A DNA stretch of 64,000 bases from the NCBI GenBank assembly GCA_965246875.1, contig CBDFFU010000003.1, forward strand, positions 1-64,000. The letters are read 5' to 3'. Below, piece by piece: positions 1 through 8,618 of the stretch. The DNA is from DASWYT01 sp965246875 (GTDB lineage Bacteria > Pseudomonadota > Alphaproteobacteria > Micavibrionales > SZUA-601). The notes under the pieces were generated by a model that saw only the letters and a list, made by a program, of their open reading frames with translations, was not told the origin of the DNA and did not search any database. How positions within the stretch are numbered: the first letter of the stretch is position 1; each line of letters begins with the position of its first letter. The translations under genes and the position numbers were made by a program.

Positions 1-367
1 GCAGGATCGGCTGCCCGGCATCCAAACCGACCTGCGCGATCCGCCCGGGGCGCAGGAAATCCGCCATCGCGAGGCTGGTGCCCGACGCCTTCAATCCAAG
101 CCCGGCGAAGCTCTCGAAGACCACGCGCGACAGGAACGGCCAATTGCCGATCAGCCAGGCGAACATGCCGACGAACAGCGTCTTCTTGACGAGGCGGGCG
201 ACGATGTCCTCGTCCCCCGCCCAGCTCCAGAACAGCGCCGCCAAGGTTACGTCGATCGCGATCAGCGTCGTCGCGATATATGCCACCTCGGGCTGGAGCA
301 GGCCGAAGCCGCTGTCGATATATGTCGTGAAGGTGTTGAGGAAATTATCGATGACGCCGGTGTTCAT
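1..367 (-). CDS. trbL: TrbL conjugal transfer membrane protein, N-terminal part
   Basis: TrbL is the polytopic inner-membrane (VirB6-like) component of the P-type mating-pair-formation type IV secretion system. About 122 residues are visible before the left edge. The protein starts MNTGVIDNFLNTF and has a hydrophobic stretch (AYIATTLIAIDVTLAALF) typical of the TrbL N-terminus. The ATG at 367 overlaps the stop of the upstream trbK-like gene by 4 bases (ATGA), implying translational coupling. The rest of the gene, and probably trbF, trbG and trbI, lie beyond the left edge. The identification rests on sequence character plus the gene order trbB-C-D-E-J-K-L. Confidence 0.8.
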   Translation of the reverse strand, partial: MNTGVIDNFLNTFTTYIDSGFGLLQPEVAYIATTLIAIDVTLAALFWSWAGDEDIVARLVKKTLFVGMFAWLIGNWPFLSRVVFESFAGLGLKASGTSLAMADFLRPGRIAQVGLDAGQPIL

Positions 368-633
368 CGGCGTTGGTCCGCTGGTGTTCTCAGGAAGCGG
401 GCGCGGTTCGCGGCCCAGACGCGCTCGCACGCGGCGTCGGGGGTGACGGTCAGCGGGAGCGCGCCGCAGCGTTCGAGGTCGGCGGCGAGCGGATCGCGCG
501 TCGGCTCGGCCACGGCGGACGTAGCTGCGGGCGACTCCGGCTCGCGGAGGCTTTCGACCGCGCTCGCGATTATCGCGAGCGCTACAAACGCGCCCGCGCC
601 GACGCGCACCCAGATCACGGGATCGAGCCGCAT
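364..633 (-). CDS. TrbK-like (TrbK-alt) small conjugation protein
   Basis: An 89-residue protein with one N-terminal membrane segment (about residues 8-26). Its C-terminal half carries two cysteines in the arrangement ERCGALP...AACERVWAANRARF. This Cys/Trp-rich tail is the signature of the TrbK-alt family, which sits between trbJ and trbL in alphaproteobacterial conjugation clusters and is annotated as a putative entry-exclusion protein by position. It follows trbJ by 3 bases and overlaps trbL by 4, so it belongs to the trb operon. That it excludes incoming elements is inferred from RP4 TrbK, not shown here. Confidence 0.75.
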   Translation of the reverse strand: MRLDPVIWVRVGAGAFVALAIIASAVESLREPESPAATSAVAEPTRDPLAADLERCGALPLTVTPDAACERVWAANRARFLRTPADQRR

Positions 634-636
634 CGC

Positions 637-1425
637 TCAGTTGTGGAACATCGTGATCGGAGTCGGCTGATAGCCGCTGCCGGGCGCGATGAAGCGGGCG
701 AGCTGCTCGCGCGCCTGGTCCTGGCCCGCCGCCGATTGCGCGCCTTCGAGGCTTTGCGCGCGGCCCTGCGCGGCGAGCAGCGCGGTCAGGTCGGCGAGCT
801 GCTGCGATTGGAGCGCGAGCAGCTGGTTGCCCGCCTGCGCCGCCTGCAACGCGCCGGTCGCGCTTTGGCTCGCGCCCACCAGCGCGCCGACCTGCGTCTG
901 CGTCGTCGTCAGGTTGCCGACCACGGTCGCCTGCGTTTTCAGCGCGTCCTGGAAGCCGCTCAGCGAATTGCGCCAGCGCGCCTGCGCGTCGGCGACGAGT
1001 TGCGCCGACGACGTCGCCCCGGTGTAGCCATTGGGATAGATGTGCTGGAACTGGCTCTGGATGTTGGCGACGTCGTAGAGCACGCCCTGCGCCTGGCCGA
1101 GCAGCGCCTGCGTGCGCTGGATCGTCGAGAGCAGTTCGCCGAGAGCCGAATAAGGCAGCGACGCGAGATTGCGCGCCTGGTTGATCAACCCCTGCGCCTC
1201 GTTCTGCAGCGAGGTGATCTGGTTGTGGATCTGCTGCAGCGTGCGCGCGGCGGTCAGCACATTCTGGCTGAAGTTCGACGCGTCGAACACGGGGATGCCC
1301 GCGCTGGCGGGCGCGGGCGCGACCGAGGTTAGCGCGAACGCGGCGACGGTGGCGAGCGCGAGGCGGCGCGTCGGGCGCGCGAAACGGCGGGTCGATCCCG
1401 ACAGGCGGCGGGCAAGCTTACACAT
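637..1425 (-). CDS. trbJ: TrbJ P-type conjugative transfer protein
   Basis: A 262-residue secreted protein related to VirB5/TrbJ, a periplasmic or pilus-associated part of the mating bridge. It has a basic N-terminus and a signal peptide of about 42 residues ending near APASA-GIPVFD, then a long Gln/Ala-rich helical body (QNVLTAARTLQQIHNQITSL and later repeats) predicted to form coiled coil, as is usual for TrbJ. The start codon overlaps the end of trbE by 8 bases, so the two are translationally linked. Length fits the family. Confidence 0.88.
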   Translation of the reverse strand: MCKLARRLSGSTRRFARPTRRLALATVAAFALTSVAPAPASAGIPVFDASNFSQNVLTAARTLQQIHNQITSLQNEAQGLINQARNLASLPYSALGELLSTIQRTQALLGQAQGVLYDVANIQSQFQHIYPNGYTGATSSAQLVADAQARWRNSLSGFQDALKTQATVVGNLTTTQTQVGALVGASQSATGALQAAQAGNQLLALQSQQLADLTALLAAQGRAQSLEGAQSAAGQDQAREQLARFIAPGSGYQPTPITMFHN

Positions 1426-3892
1426 GGGCGAACTCCTTTTCGGGGGTTGGAACGATGGGAACTGAGGCGGCCCGGTCCGGGCCGAGCAGCTCGGCGGCCC
1501 AGGCGTGGCCGCGACGGCGGAGCCATGCGGCGGCGAAGCCCTCGCGTCCGTTCTCGGCCAGGACTTGGCCGATGAGCACCTGATCCGCCTTCGACGACGC
1601 CGCGCAAAAGGCGAGCGCGACGTCGCCCAGGCCGAGTTCGAACAGCCGGTTGCCGCGCCTGCTCTGGCAATAATAGTCGCGCTTGGGTGTCGCGCGCGCG
1701 AGAATCTCGATCTGGCGGTCGTTCAACCCGAAGCGGCGATAGATGGCCGTAATCTGCGGTTCGACCGCGCGCTCGTTGGGGAGCAGGATGCGCGTCGGAC
1801 AGCTCTCGATGATCGCCGGGGCGATCGGGCTCGTCTCGATGTCGGCGAGCGACTGGGTGGCGAAGACGACGCTCGCGTTCTTTTTGCGCAGCGTCTTCAG
1901 CCATTCGCGAAGCTGCGCGCCGAAGCTCGCGTCGTCGAGTGCGAGCCAGCCCTCGTCGACGATAAGCAGCGTCGGCGCGCTTGTCAGCCTGCCCTCGATG
2001 CGGTGGAAGAGATAGGCGAGGACGGCGGCAGCTGCACCCGAGCCGACGAGGCCTTCGGTTTCGAAGACCTGGAAATCGGCCTCGCCGAAACGCTCGGCGT
2101 CGGCGTCGAGCAACCGGCCCCAAGGGCCTTCGAGCGTGTAGGGCTTCAAGGCCTGCTTTAGCGCGTTCGCCTGGAGCAGCACCGACAAGCCGGTCAGCGT
2201 GCGTTCGGCAAGCGGCGCGGAGGCGAGCGAGCCCAGCGCCGACCAGAGATGATCCTTGATCTCGGGCGTGACCGAAACCGTCTCGCGCGCGAGGATCGCG
2301 GCCAACCATTCGGCCGCCCACGCGCGCTCTTCGGACAAGTCGATGCGCGCGAGCGGCTGCAGCGCGACCGGCTCGGCGATGTCGTCGGACAGCGAGCCGC
2401 CGAGATCGTGCCAGTCGCCGCCGCAGGCGAGCGCGGCGGCGCGGATGCTGCCGCCGAAGTCGAACGCGAAGACTTGGGCGTGCTCGTATCGCCGGAACTG
2501 CATCGCCATCAGCGCGAGCAGCACCGATTTGCCCGCACCCGTGGGGCCGACGACGAGCGTGTGCCCGACGTCGCCGACGTGCAGCGACAGCCGGAAAGGC
2601 GTCGATCCCTCGGTCTTGCCGAACAGGAGCGGCGGCGCGCCCAAATGTTCGTCGCGCGCCGGTCCGGCCCACACCGCCGACAGCGGGATCATGTGCGCCA
2701 AGTTGAGCGTGGAGACCGGCGGTTGCCGCACATTGGCGTAGGCGTGGCCGGGCAAGGACCCGAGCCATGCGTCGACTGCGCCGACGCGCTCGACCATGCA
2801 GGTGAAGTCGCGGCCCTGGATGATCTTCTCGACGAGGCGCAGCTTGTCGTCGGCGATACGCGCATCCTCGTCCCAGACGGTGACGCTCGCGGTGACGTAA
2901 GCCTGGCCGATCAAGTCCGAGCCGAGCTCGGCGAGCGCCGCGTCGGCATCGAGCGCCTTGTTGTGCGCGTCGGTGTCGATGAGCGCCGAGGCCTCGTTGG
3001 TCATGATTTCCTTTAGGATCGCGGCGATCGACTTGCGTTTGGCGAACCATTGCCGCCGAATTTTGGTCAGCAGCTTGGTCGCGTCCGCCTTGTCGAGCTG
3101 GATCGCGCGCGTCATCCAGCGATAGGGGAAGGCGAGCGCGTTCAGGTCGTCGAGCAGGCCCCGATAGGTCGTGCTCGGAAACCCCATGACCGTTAGCGTC
3201 CGCAGGTGCGCGCTTCCCAGCCTCGGTTCGAGCCCGCCGGTCAGCGGCTCGTCGGCGAGGATCGCGTCGAGGTGCATCGGCACTTCGGGCACGCGCACCC
3301 CATGGCGCTTGGTCGAGACCGTCGAGTGCAGATAGGTGAGGGTCTCCGTGTCCGAGAGCCACGCCGCCTCGGGGACGAAGCCTTCGACCATCTGCAGCAC
3401 GCGGTTGGTCTGGTCGACGAAGCCACGTAGCACGTCGTGCGCGGCCGCGCCGCCGTCGCGCGCGCTGTTCTCGTAAAGCCAGCTTTCGGCGCGTGACGCG
3501 GTCTCGGCGGGGGGCAGATAGAGAAAGGTCAGATAATAGGCGCTCTCATAATGCGCGCCGGCCTCCTCGAAGTGCATCCGCCGCTCGAAGTCGACGAGCC
3601 CGGAAGCCGGATCGGGGAAGCTGGAGGGCGGATAGGCGTTCGCCATGTTGCGCTGCGCTTCGACGAACACCGCCCAGCCCGAGCCGAGGCGGCGCAGCGC
3701 GTTGTTGAGCCGCGCCGACGCCCCGACGAGTTCGGCGGCGGTGGCGCTATCGAGGTCGGGGCCGCGGAAGCGTGCGCTGCGCTGCAGGCTCCCATCCTTG
3801 TTGAGGATCACGCCGTCGGCGACGAGCGCCGCCCAGGGGAGGAAGTCGGCGAGGCTCGTCGCGTGGCTGCGATATTCGGCGAGACGCATCAT
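1418..3892 (-). CDS. trbE: TrbE (VirB4-type) conjugation ATPase
   Basis: A VirB4-class ATPase of about 824 residues that powers assembly of the conjugative type IV secretion machine at the inner membrane. The chosen start begins MMRLAEYRSHATSLADFLPW, the standard TrbE N-terminus. An upstream in-frame ATG at 3943 would add 17 atypical residues and overlap trbD. A clear Walker A (VGPTGAGKS) lies near bases 2,530-2,560, and a Walker B-like LLIVDEGWLAL near 1,960. It begins 4 bases after the trbD stop and overlaps trbJ by 8 bases. Length and motifs match an intact TrbE. Confidence 0.93.
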   Translation of the reverse strand: MMRLAEYRSHATSLADFLPWAALVADGVILNKDGSLQRSARFRGPDLDSATAAELVGASARLNNALRRLGSGWAVFVEAQRNMANAYPPSSFPDPASGLVDFERRMHFEEAGAHYESAYYLTFLYLPPAETASRAESWLYENSARDGGAAAHDVLRGFVDQTNRVLQMVEGFVPEAAWLSDTETLTYLHSTVSTKRHGVRVPEVPMHLDAILADEPLTGGLEPRLGSAHLRTLTVMGFPSTTYRGLLDDLNALAFPYRWMTRAIQLDKADATKLLTKIRRQWFAKRKSIAAILKEIMTNEASALIDTDAHNKALDADAALAELGSDLIGQAYVTASVTVWDEDARIADDKLRLVEKIIQGRDFTCMVERVGAVDAWLGSLPGHAYANVRQPPVSTLNLAHMIPLSAVWAGPARDEHLGAPPLLFGKTEGSTPFRLSLHVGDVGHTLVVGPTGAGKSVLLALMAMQFRRYEHAQVFAFDFGGSIRAAALACGGDWHDLGGSLSDDIAEPVALQPLARIDLSEERAWAAEWLAAILARETVSVTPEIKDHLWSALGSLASAPLAERTLTGLSVLLQANALKQALKPYTLEGPWGRLLDADAERFGEADFQVFETEGLVGSGAAAAVLAYLFHRIEGRLTSAPTLLIVDEGWLALDDASFGAQLREWLKTLRKKNASVVFATQSLADIETSPIAPAIIESCPTRILLPNERAVEPQITAIYRRFGLNDRQIEILARATPKRDYYCQSRRGNRLFELGLGDVALAFCAASSKADQVLIGQVLAENGREGFAAAWLRRRGHAWAAELLGPDRAASVPIVPTPEKEFAHV

Positions 3893-3896
3893 CGTG

Positions 3897-4172
3897 TCAG
3901 GCCCGAAGATGGCCGGGGATGCGCAGATGGCGGCGCACGACATCTACGAATTGCGGGTCGCGCTTCGCCGCCCAGACCGCCGCCGCGTGGCCGATCGCCC
4001 AGACCAGCAAGCCCGCGACCCAAAGCCGGAGGCCGAGACCGAGCGCGGCGGCGAGCGTGCCGTTGACGATCGCGACCGAACGCGGCGCGCCGCCCATCAG
4101 GATGGGCTCGGCGAGCGAGCGATGCACCGGCGCTTCGAAGCCGGGAACGTCGACGCGATCGAACGTCGCCAT
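3897..4172 (-). CDS. trbD: TrbD (VirB3-type) membrane protein
   Basis: A 91-residue inner-membrane protein of the VirB3/TrbD family, which works with the VirB4-type ATPase in pilus assembly. It starts MATFDRVDVPGFEAPVHRSL, a typical opening ("...P.h.sl.ep.lm.G.pr"), followed by one long hydrophobic region. It ends with a basic, Trp/Asp-containing tail (AKRDPQFVDVVRRHLR) characteristic of the family. Its ATG overlaps the trbC stop (TGATG), and trbE starts 4 bases beyond its stop. Confidence 0.88.
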   Translation of the reverse strand: MATFDRVDVPGFEAPVHRSLAEPILMGGAPRSVAIVNGTLAAALGLGLRLWVAGLLVWAIGHAAAVWAAKRDPQFVDVVRRHLRIPGHLRA

Positions 4173-4504
4173 CAGATGAGCGCCCCGCCGCCGAAGCTGA
4201 AGAAGGACAGGAAGAAGCTCGATGCCGCGAACGCGATGCTCAATCCGAAGACGATCTGGATGAGCTTGCGCGAGCCGCCGCTGGTGTCGCCGAACGCCAG
4301 ACTGAGACCCGTGATGATGATGACGATGACCGCGATGATCTTGGCGACCGGTCCTTCGATCGATTGGAGGATCTGGTTGAGCGGCGCTTCCCACGGCATG
4401 TTCGAGCCCGCCGCATAGGCGGGAGCGGTGCAGGACAGCGCGAGCGCGGTGGCGACGCCAAACGCGAGCCGACGGTGGAGGCGCGAAAGGGGGCGGGTCA
4501 GCAT
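4172..4504 (-). CDS. trbC: TrbC (VirB2-type) conjugative pilin
   Basis: A 110-residue pilin precursor. An N-terminal signal peptide of about 32 residues (LAFGVATALALSCTAPAYA-AG) is followed by two hydrophobic helices (VAKIIAVIVIIITGLSLAF and IVFGLSIAFAASSFFLSFF), the VirB2/TrbC hairpin design. The ATG at 4504 overlaps the trbB coding end by 7 bases, and the stop overlaps trbD by 1. In RP4, TrbC is processed and cyclised; whether that happens here cannot be read from the sequence. Confidence 0.88.
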   Translation of the reverse strand: MLTRPLSRLHRRLAFGVATALALSCTAPAYAAGSNMPWEAPLNQILQSIEGPVAKIIAVIVIIITGLSLAFGDTSGGSRKLIQIVFGLSIAFAASSFFLSFFSFGGGALI

Positions 4505-5499
4505 GATGGGTCTCCGACAGGGGTGAGGAGGTAGTCGCCGGCGGGCGAGAGACCGGTGACGCGCGCGAGTTCGGCCAGGCGGCGCTCGCTGCCCCGACCC
4601 GCGAGCACGGCGACGAGATCGATGGTCTCGGCAATGAGCGCGCGCGGGACGGTGACCACGGCTTCCTGGATCAGCTGCTCCATTCGTCGGAGCGCGCCGA
4701 GCGCCGAGCCCGCATGGATCGTACCGACGCCGCCGGGGTGGCCGGTGCCCCAGGCTTTCAAGAGATCGAGCGCCTCGGCACCGCGCACCTCGCCGATGGG
4801 GATGCGGTCGGGGCGTAGCCGCAGCGACGAGCGCACCAGCTCGGAGAGCGAGGCGACGCCGTCCTTGGTGCGCAGCGCGACGAGGTTTGGCGTGGCGCAT
4901 TGCAGCTCGCGCGTGTCCTCGATCAGCACGACGCGGCCGCCGCTCGTCGCGATCTCGGCCAACAGCGCGTTGACGAGCGTCGTCTTGCCGGTCGATGTGC
5001 CGCCCGCGACGAGGATGTTGGCGCGCTCGGCGACGGCGACGCGCAGCGCTTGCGCCTCGGTCTGGGTCATGATCCCGGCGGCGACGTAATCGGCGAGGCC
5101 GAAGATGGCGACTGCGGGCTTGCGGATCGCGAAGCATGGGGCCTGGACGACGGGCGGCAGCAATCCCTCGAAGCGCTCACCCGTCTCGGGCAGCTCGGCC
5201 GAGACCCGCGGGGACCCGGGGTGCACCTCGGCACCGACATGGTGTGCGACCAGGCGCACGATGCGCTCGCCGTCGGCGGGCGACAGGCGCTCGCCGGTGT
5301 CGGCGACGCCCTCCCTCAGCCGGTCGATCCATAGCCGGCCGTCGGGGTTGAGCATGACTTCGACGACGCTCGGGTCTTCGAGCCAGCGCGCGATGTCGGC
5401 CCCAAGCGCGGTGCGGAGCATGCGCGCGCCGCGGGCCTGCGCTTCGCTCCGGATTGGGACGATTGCTGCCACCGACGGACCTCCCGTCGAAGGCCGCAT
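4498..5499 (-). CDS. trbB: TrbB (VirB11-type) traffic ATPase
   Basis: A hexameric VirB11/PulE-family ATPase that drives substrate passage and pilus biogenesis. Starting at the ATG at 5499 (MRPSTGGPSV), Walker A (GGTSTGKT) falls at residues 166-173. It is followed by the Asp box (VLIEDTRELQ), the Walker B/His region (RPDRIPIGEVRGAEALDLL) and the conserved TGHPGGVGTIHAGSA. At 333 residues it is of normal length. An upstream ATG at 5556 adds 19 unconserved residues, so I prefer 5499. It heads the trbBCDEJKL run. Confidence 0.93.
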   Translation of the reverse strand: MRPSTGGPSVAAIVPIRSEAQARGARMLRTALGADIARWLEDPSVVEVMLNPDGRLWIDRLREGVADTGERLSPADGERIVRLVAHHVGAEVHPGSPRVSAELPETGERFEGLLPPVVQAPCFAIRKPAVAIFGLADYVAAGIMTQTEAQALRVAVAERANILVAGGTSTGKTTLVNALLAEIATSGGRVVLIEDTRELQCATPNLVALRTKDGVASLSELVRSSLRLRPDRIPIGEVRGAEALDLLKAWGTGHPGGVGTIHAGSALGALRRMEQLIQEAVVTVPRALIAETIDLVAVLAGRGSERRLAELARVTGLSPAGDYLLTPVGDPSC

Positions 5500-5613
5500 G
5501 CTCGCGGCCTCCGACGGGGACGAGTAAGAAGGGCCACAAAGGCCGCCACGCAACAAGTCGTGATCGTAGTAGGGCTATAGCGTGCAATTGCTTGCGGACC
5601 GCGGTGGTGCCGG

Positions 5614-6069
5614 TCAGCCCTCGGCGGAACCGGCTTGGGGCGCGGCCGCGATCTCTTCGCTGATCTCGCGCGCGATGGAACGTCCGCTCGCCACCTTACG
5701 CCCGAGCGCCTCGACGAAGCCCTCGAAGCGCTCGCGGCCTTTCGCCTGCGCCGCCGCCTGCGCGCTGTCGGGGTAGGTCGGCGTGTTCGTCAGCCAGAAG
5801 CGCACGAACAGCGCGAGCATCTCGACCGAGATGCCGAGCTCGCGCTCCAGCCGCTCGGTCTGGCGCGACATGCGGTCGAGCCTGCGCGACAGCGCGGCTT
5901 CGAGCCGGTCCGATCCATCAGGCGACAGGAACGACGCGATCGCCGCCTCGGCGACGAGCGATAGCGACTTCTTGCGCCGCGACGCGAAGGCGCCGAGCTC
6001 GGCCATGATCGCGGGATCGAGGTAGACCGACAGCCGCTCCTTCTTGGTTGGGGCCGCTTTCCTGCCCAT
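5614..6069 (-). CDS. CopG/ribbon-helix-helix-like protein of the conjugation cluster
   Basis: A 151-residue protein whose N-terminus (KKERLSVYLDPAIMAELGAFASRR) resembles a ribbon-helix-helix strand-helix-helix DNA-binding fold. The C-terminal part is helical and charged. CopG-like proteins of this size are routinely found between traG and trbB in alphaproteobacterial integrative conjugative elements, and this one sits exactly there, 4 bases after traG's end region. A role as transfer-gene repressor or relaxosome accessory protein is an inference from position. Confidence 0.75.
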   Translation of the reverse strand: MGRKAAPTKKERLSVYLDPAIMAELGAFASRRKKSLSLVAEAAIASFLSPDGSDRLEAALSRRLDRMSRQTERLERELGISVEMLALFVRFWLTNTPTYPDSAQAAAQAKGRERFEGFVEALGRKVASGRSIAREISEEIAAAPQAGSAEG

Positions 6070-6073
6070 GCGA

Positions 6074-8083
6074 TCAGATCCCCATCCGGTCGTCCGGGTC
6101 GAGCACGCCCTGTCGCGCGACGCTCCCGAACTGCTGTTGCAGGAGCCGCGCCTTGACCGCGGTCACGCCTTCCCGGTCCGCATCCCCGAACTCGAACTCC
6201 CGAACCGGCATCGGCCGTGCGATCACGACCTCCTCATGCTCGGCCAGCTCGGGCTCGCGCCGGATGCCGCCATTGGCGGGATCCTCGTCGTCGGTAGTGG
6301 CGGACTTCGAAGCGCGCGGCTCGGGACGAGCGCTGAGCGGTTCCAGGGCGGTCCAGTCATCGTCGGGACTACGTGCTTTTGGCCAATCGCCCTCGATGGT
6401 CTGCGGTGCCGGCGGCGGCAGCACGCGCGCCTTTAACTGCCGATCCTTATAGTAGCGTGCCTTCTTCGCGCGAATGGGGTGCAACCCCGAGACGAGCACG
6501 AGCTCGTCGTCGGGCGGCAGCTGCATGATCTCGCCGGGCGTCAGCAGCGGCCGCGCGCTCTCCTGGCGCGATACCATCAGATGGCCGAGCCATGGCGACA
6601 GGCGGCTGCCCGCATAGTTGCGCTGTGCGCGCAGCTCGGTCGCGGTGCCGAGCGCGTCCGACACGCGCTTCGCCGTGCGCTCGTCGTTGGTCGCGAAGCT
6701 GACGCGAACATGGCAATTGTCGAGGATCGAATTGTTCTGGCCATAGGCCTTCTCGATCTGATTGAGCGACTGCGCGATTAGGAAGGCCTTCAGCCCATAG
6801 CCCGCCATGAAGGCGAGCGCGCTCTCAAAGAAGTCGAGCCTGCCCAGCGCCGGAAATTCGTCGAGCATCAACAGCAGGCGGTGGCGCTTGCGCTTGGCAT
6901 CGAGCTCTTCGGTCAGTCGCCGCCCGATCTGGTTGAGCAACAAGCGCACGAGCGGCTTGGTGCGCGCGATGTCCGATGGTGGCACGACGAGGTAGAGCGT
7001 CGTCGGCGAAGCGCCCTCGACGAGGTCGCGGATGCGCCAGTCGCAGCGGCGCGTCACGCGCGCGACGACGGGATCGCGGTAAAGCCCCAGGAACGACATC
7101 GCGGTCGAGAGCACGCCCGAGCGCTCGTTGTCGGATTTATTGAGGAGCTCACGCGCCGAGCTGGCGATCACCGGATGGACACCCCGGACTCCAAGGTGCG
7201 CAGTGGTCATCATAGCCCGCAATGTCGTCTCGATCGGGCGCGCGGGATCGGAGAGGAAATTCGCCACCCCCGCGAGCGTCTTGTCGGGCTCGGCGTACAG
7301 CACGTGCAGGATCGCGCCGACAAGCAGCGAATGGCTGGTCTTCTCCCAATGATTGCGCTTCTCGAGCGCGCCTTCGGGATCGACGAGAATGTCGGCGATG
7401 TTCTGGACGTCGCGGACCTCGTAATCGCCCCGCCGCACTTCGAGCAGCGGATTGTAGGCGTCCGAGTCCGCCGAGGTCGGATCGAAGCGCAAGGTTCGGC
7501 CGAATCGCGCGCGGTACCCCGAGGTAAGGGTCCAGTTTTCGCCCTTGATGTCGTGTACGATCGCCGAGCCCGGCCAGGTCAGCAGCGTCGGCACCACGAG
7601 GCCGACCCCCTTGCCCGAGCGCGTCGGCGCGAAGCACAGCACATGCTCGGGACCGTCGTGGCGGAGATAGCGGTCGCCCATGCGCCCCAGAACAGCGCCA
7701 TCCTCGCCGAGCATACCCGCTGTGCGGACCTCGCGCTCGGTCGCGAAGCGTGCGGAGCCATAGGTCGTCGCCTCGCGGGCTTCGCGCGCGCGCCACACCG
7801 ACATGCCCATCGCGACCGCGATCGACACGAAGCCGCCCGAGGCGGCGATATACGCCCCCTCGACGAACACGCGCGGCGCGTACGCGTCGAAGTGGAACCA
7901 CCACCAGAAGAACGCCGGGGGCAGATAGATTGGCAGTCCGTGCCGCAGCTCGAACCAGGGGTGCCCGAGCTGCGGTTGGTAGCCCAGCTTCCACGCGGTC
8001 CACTGCGTCGCCGCCCACACGAACGCGAGCGCGATCAGACCGACGACGATCAGTTGGCCCCAGAGAATCTTTGTGGCGGACAT
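6074..8083 (-). CDS. traG: TraG/VirD4 coupling protein
   Basis: The type IV coupling ATPase that brings relaxase-bound DNA to the transfer channel. From the ATG at 8083 (MSATKILWGQ) it is 669 residues. Two N-terminal membrane regions (about residues 10-28 and 75-95) precede Walker A (APTRSGKG, residues 152-159). A Walker B-like LLLMLDEFPALGRL and the QSLNQIEKAYG segment typical of TraG follow. The acidic, low-conservation C-terminus is normal. An upstream ATG at 8134 would add 17 residues that do not look like TraG. The relaxase gene normally found upstream is absent. Confidence 0.93.
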   Translation of the reverse strand: MSATKILWGQLIVVGLIALAFVWAATQWTAWKLGYQPQLGHPWFELRHGLPIYLPPAFFWWWFHFDAYAPRVFVEGAYIAASGGFVSIAVAMGMSVWRAREAREATTYGSARFATEREVRTAGMLGEDGAVLGRMGDRYLRHDGPEHVLCFAPTRSGKGVGLVVPTLLTWPGSAIVHDIKGENWTLTSGYRARFGRTLRFDPTSADSDAYNPLLEVRRGDYEVRDVQNIADILVDPEGALEKRNHWEKTSHSLLVGAILHVLYAEPDKTLAGVANFLSDPARPIETTLRAMMTTAHLGVRGVHPVIASSARELLNKSDNERSGVLSTAMSFLGLYRDPVVARVTRRCDWRIRDLVEGASPTTLYLVVPPSDIARTKPLVRLLLNQIGRRLTEELDAKRKRHRLLLMLDEFPALGRLDFFESALAFMAGYGLKAFLIAQSLNQIEKAYGQNNSILDNCHVRVSFATNDERTAKRVSDALGTATELRAQRNYAGSRLSPWLGHLMVSRQESARPLLTPGEIMQLPPDDELVLVSGLHPIRAKKARYYKDRQLKARVLPPPAPQTIEGDWPKARSPDDDWTALEPLSARPEPRASKSATTDDEDPANGGIRREPELAEHEEVVIARPMPVREFEFGDADREGVTAVKARLLQQQFGSVARQGVLDPDDRMGI

Positions 8084-8618
8084 GGATGCCGTCGGAGGGT
8101 GAAAACGCTGGCAAAAGACGCAGGTCGGATTCAACGCAAGGGGCGGCGGCTAGGCGTAGCGTTAACGGCTACCGTGGCGTGCAATTAACGCCTCGGCGGC
8201 TCTTGGGAAGCCTTGGCGGAGGGCGTGTCCAAGGCTTGCTCTCGCCAGAAGGGTATACTCTTTTGGGATTCAGCGTGACACAGGGTCGACCACAGAATCT
8301 CACCCGAGTGTGTGTCACAGCGGTAGAAGGTTGCGGCTGAATGACGGTCGCCTACGCTCACGCTTCTGGTTCACCTCAAGCGATTATATTCGGGCGCAAT
8401 TGCTCATTTAGCAAACCGACGAGCTACAAGTCGCGGAGGATAGCCCATGATTTCGGAGATCGTTGGCGGCATGGCGCATCACTCGGCGTGGGGTGAATGA
8501 CAAATTGAAAACCTGAGCCCACTGGTGCCTTATCGTCCTGATTGAGTGCTGATATTGCGAAATGTGAACCTATCTCGGGAGGTGAATGTTAGCAGCCTAC
8601 CAGCGAAGGAGATCGGCA
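8084..8618. other. 535-base gap upstream of traG; no convincing gene
   Basis: In comparable conjugation modules this is where a relaxase and an origin of transfer would be. Here I find no relaxase coding sequence. The gap holds repeat copy A (8227-8283), a nearby extra TGTGTCAC string around 8310-8318, and a 17-codon reading frame at 8447-8500 behind a good GGAGG that I do not trust as a gene. It marks the border between the trb/traG module and the plus-strand metabolic module. An oriT could lie here, but I see no recognisable nic motif. Confidence 0.6.
8227..8283 (+). repeat. Copy A of the ~55-bp TATAC/GATTC palindromic repeat
   Basis: Reads GTCCAAGGCTTGC..., then GGTATAC, 8 bases, GATTCAGCGTGACACAG. 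It matches copies B, C and D in the right half (TATAC, exactly 8 bases, GATTC, then RGCGTGACACA). The left arm is the most diverged of the four. It lies about 140 bases upstream of traG, at the border between the conjugation genes and the next module. Function unknown. Confidence 0.75.

Noticed and set aside
1329..3362. A 677-residue open frame inside trbE on the same strand
   Set aside because: It is Arg/Ala-rich, as expected from a shadow frame in GC-rich DNA, and trbE fully explains the region with intact ATPase motifs.
8447..8500. A 17-codon frame behind a strong GGAGG site (MISEIVGGMAHHSAWGE)
   Set aside because: Too short to support, with no conservation that I can see and no attenuator structure next to it.
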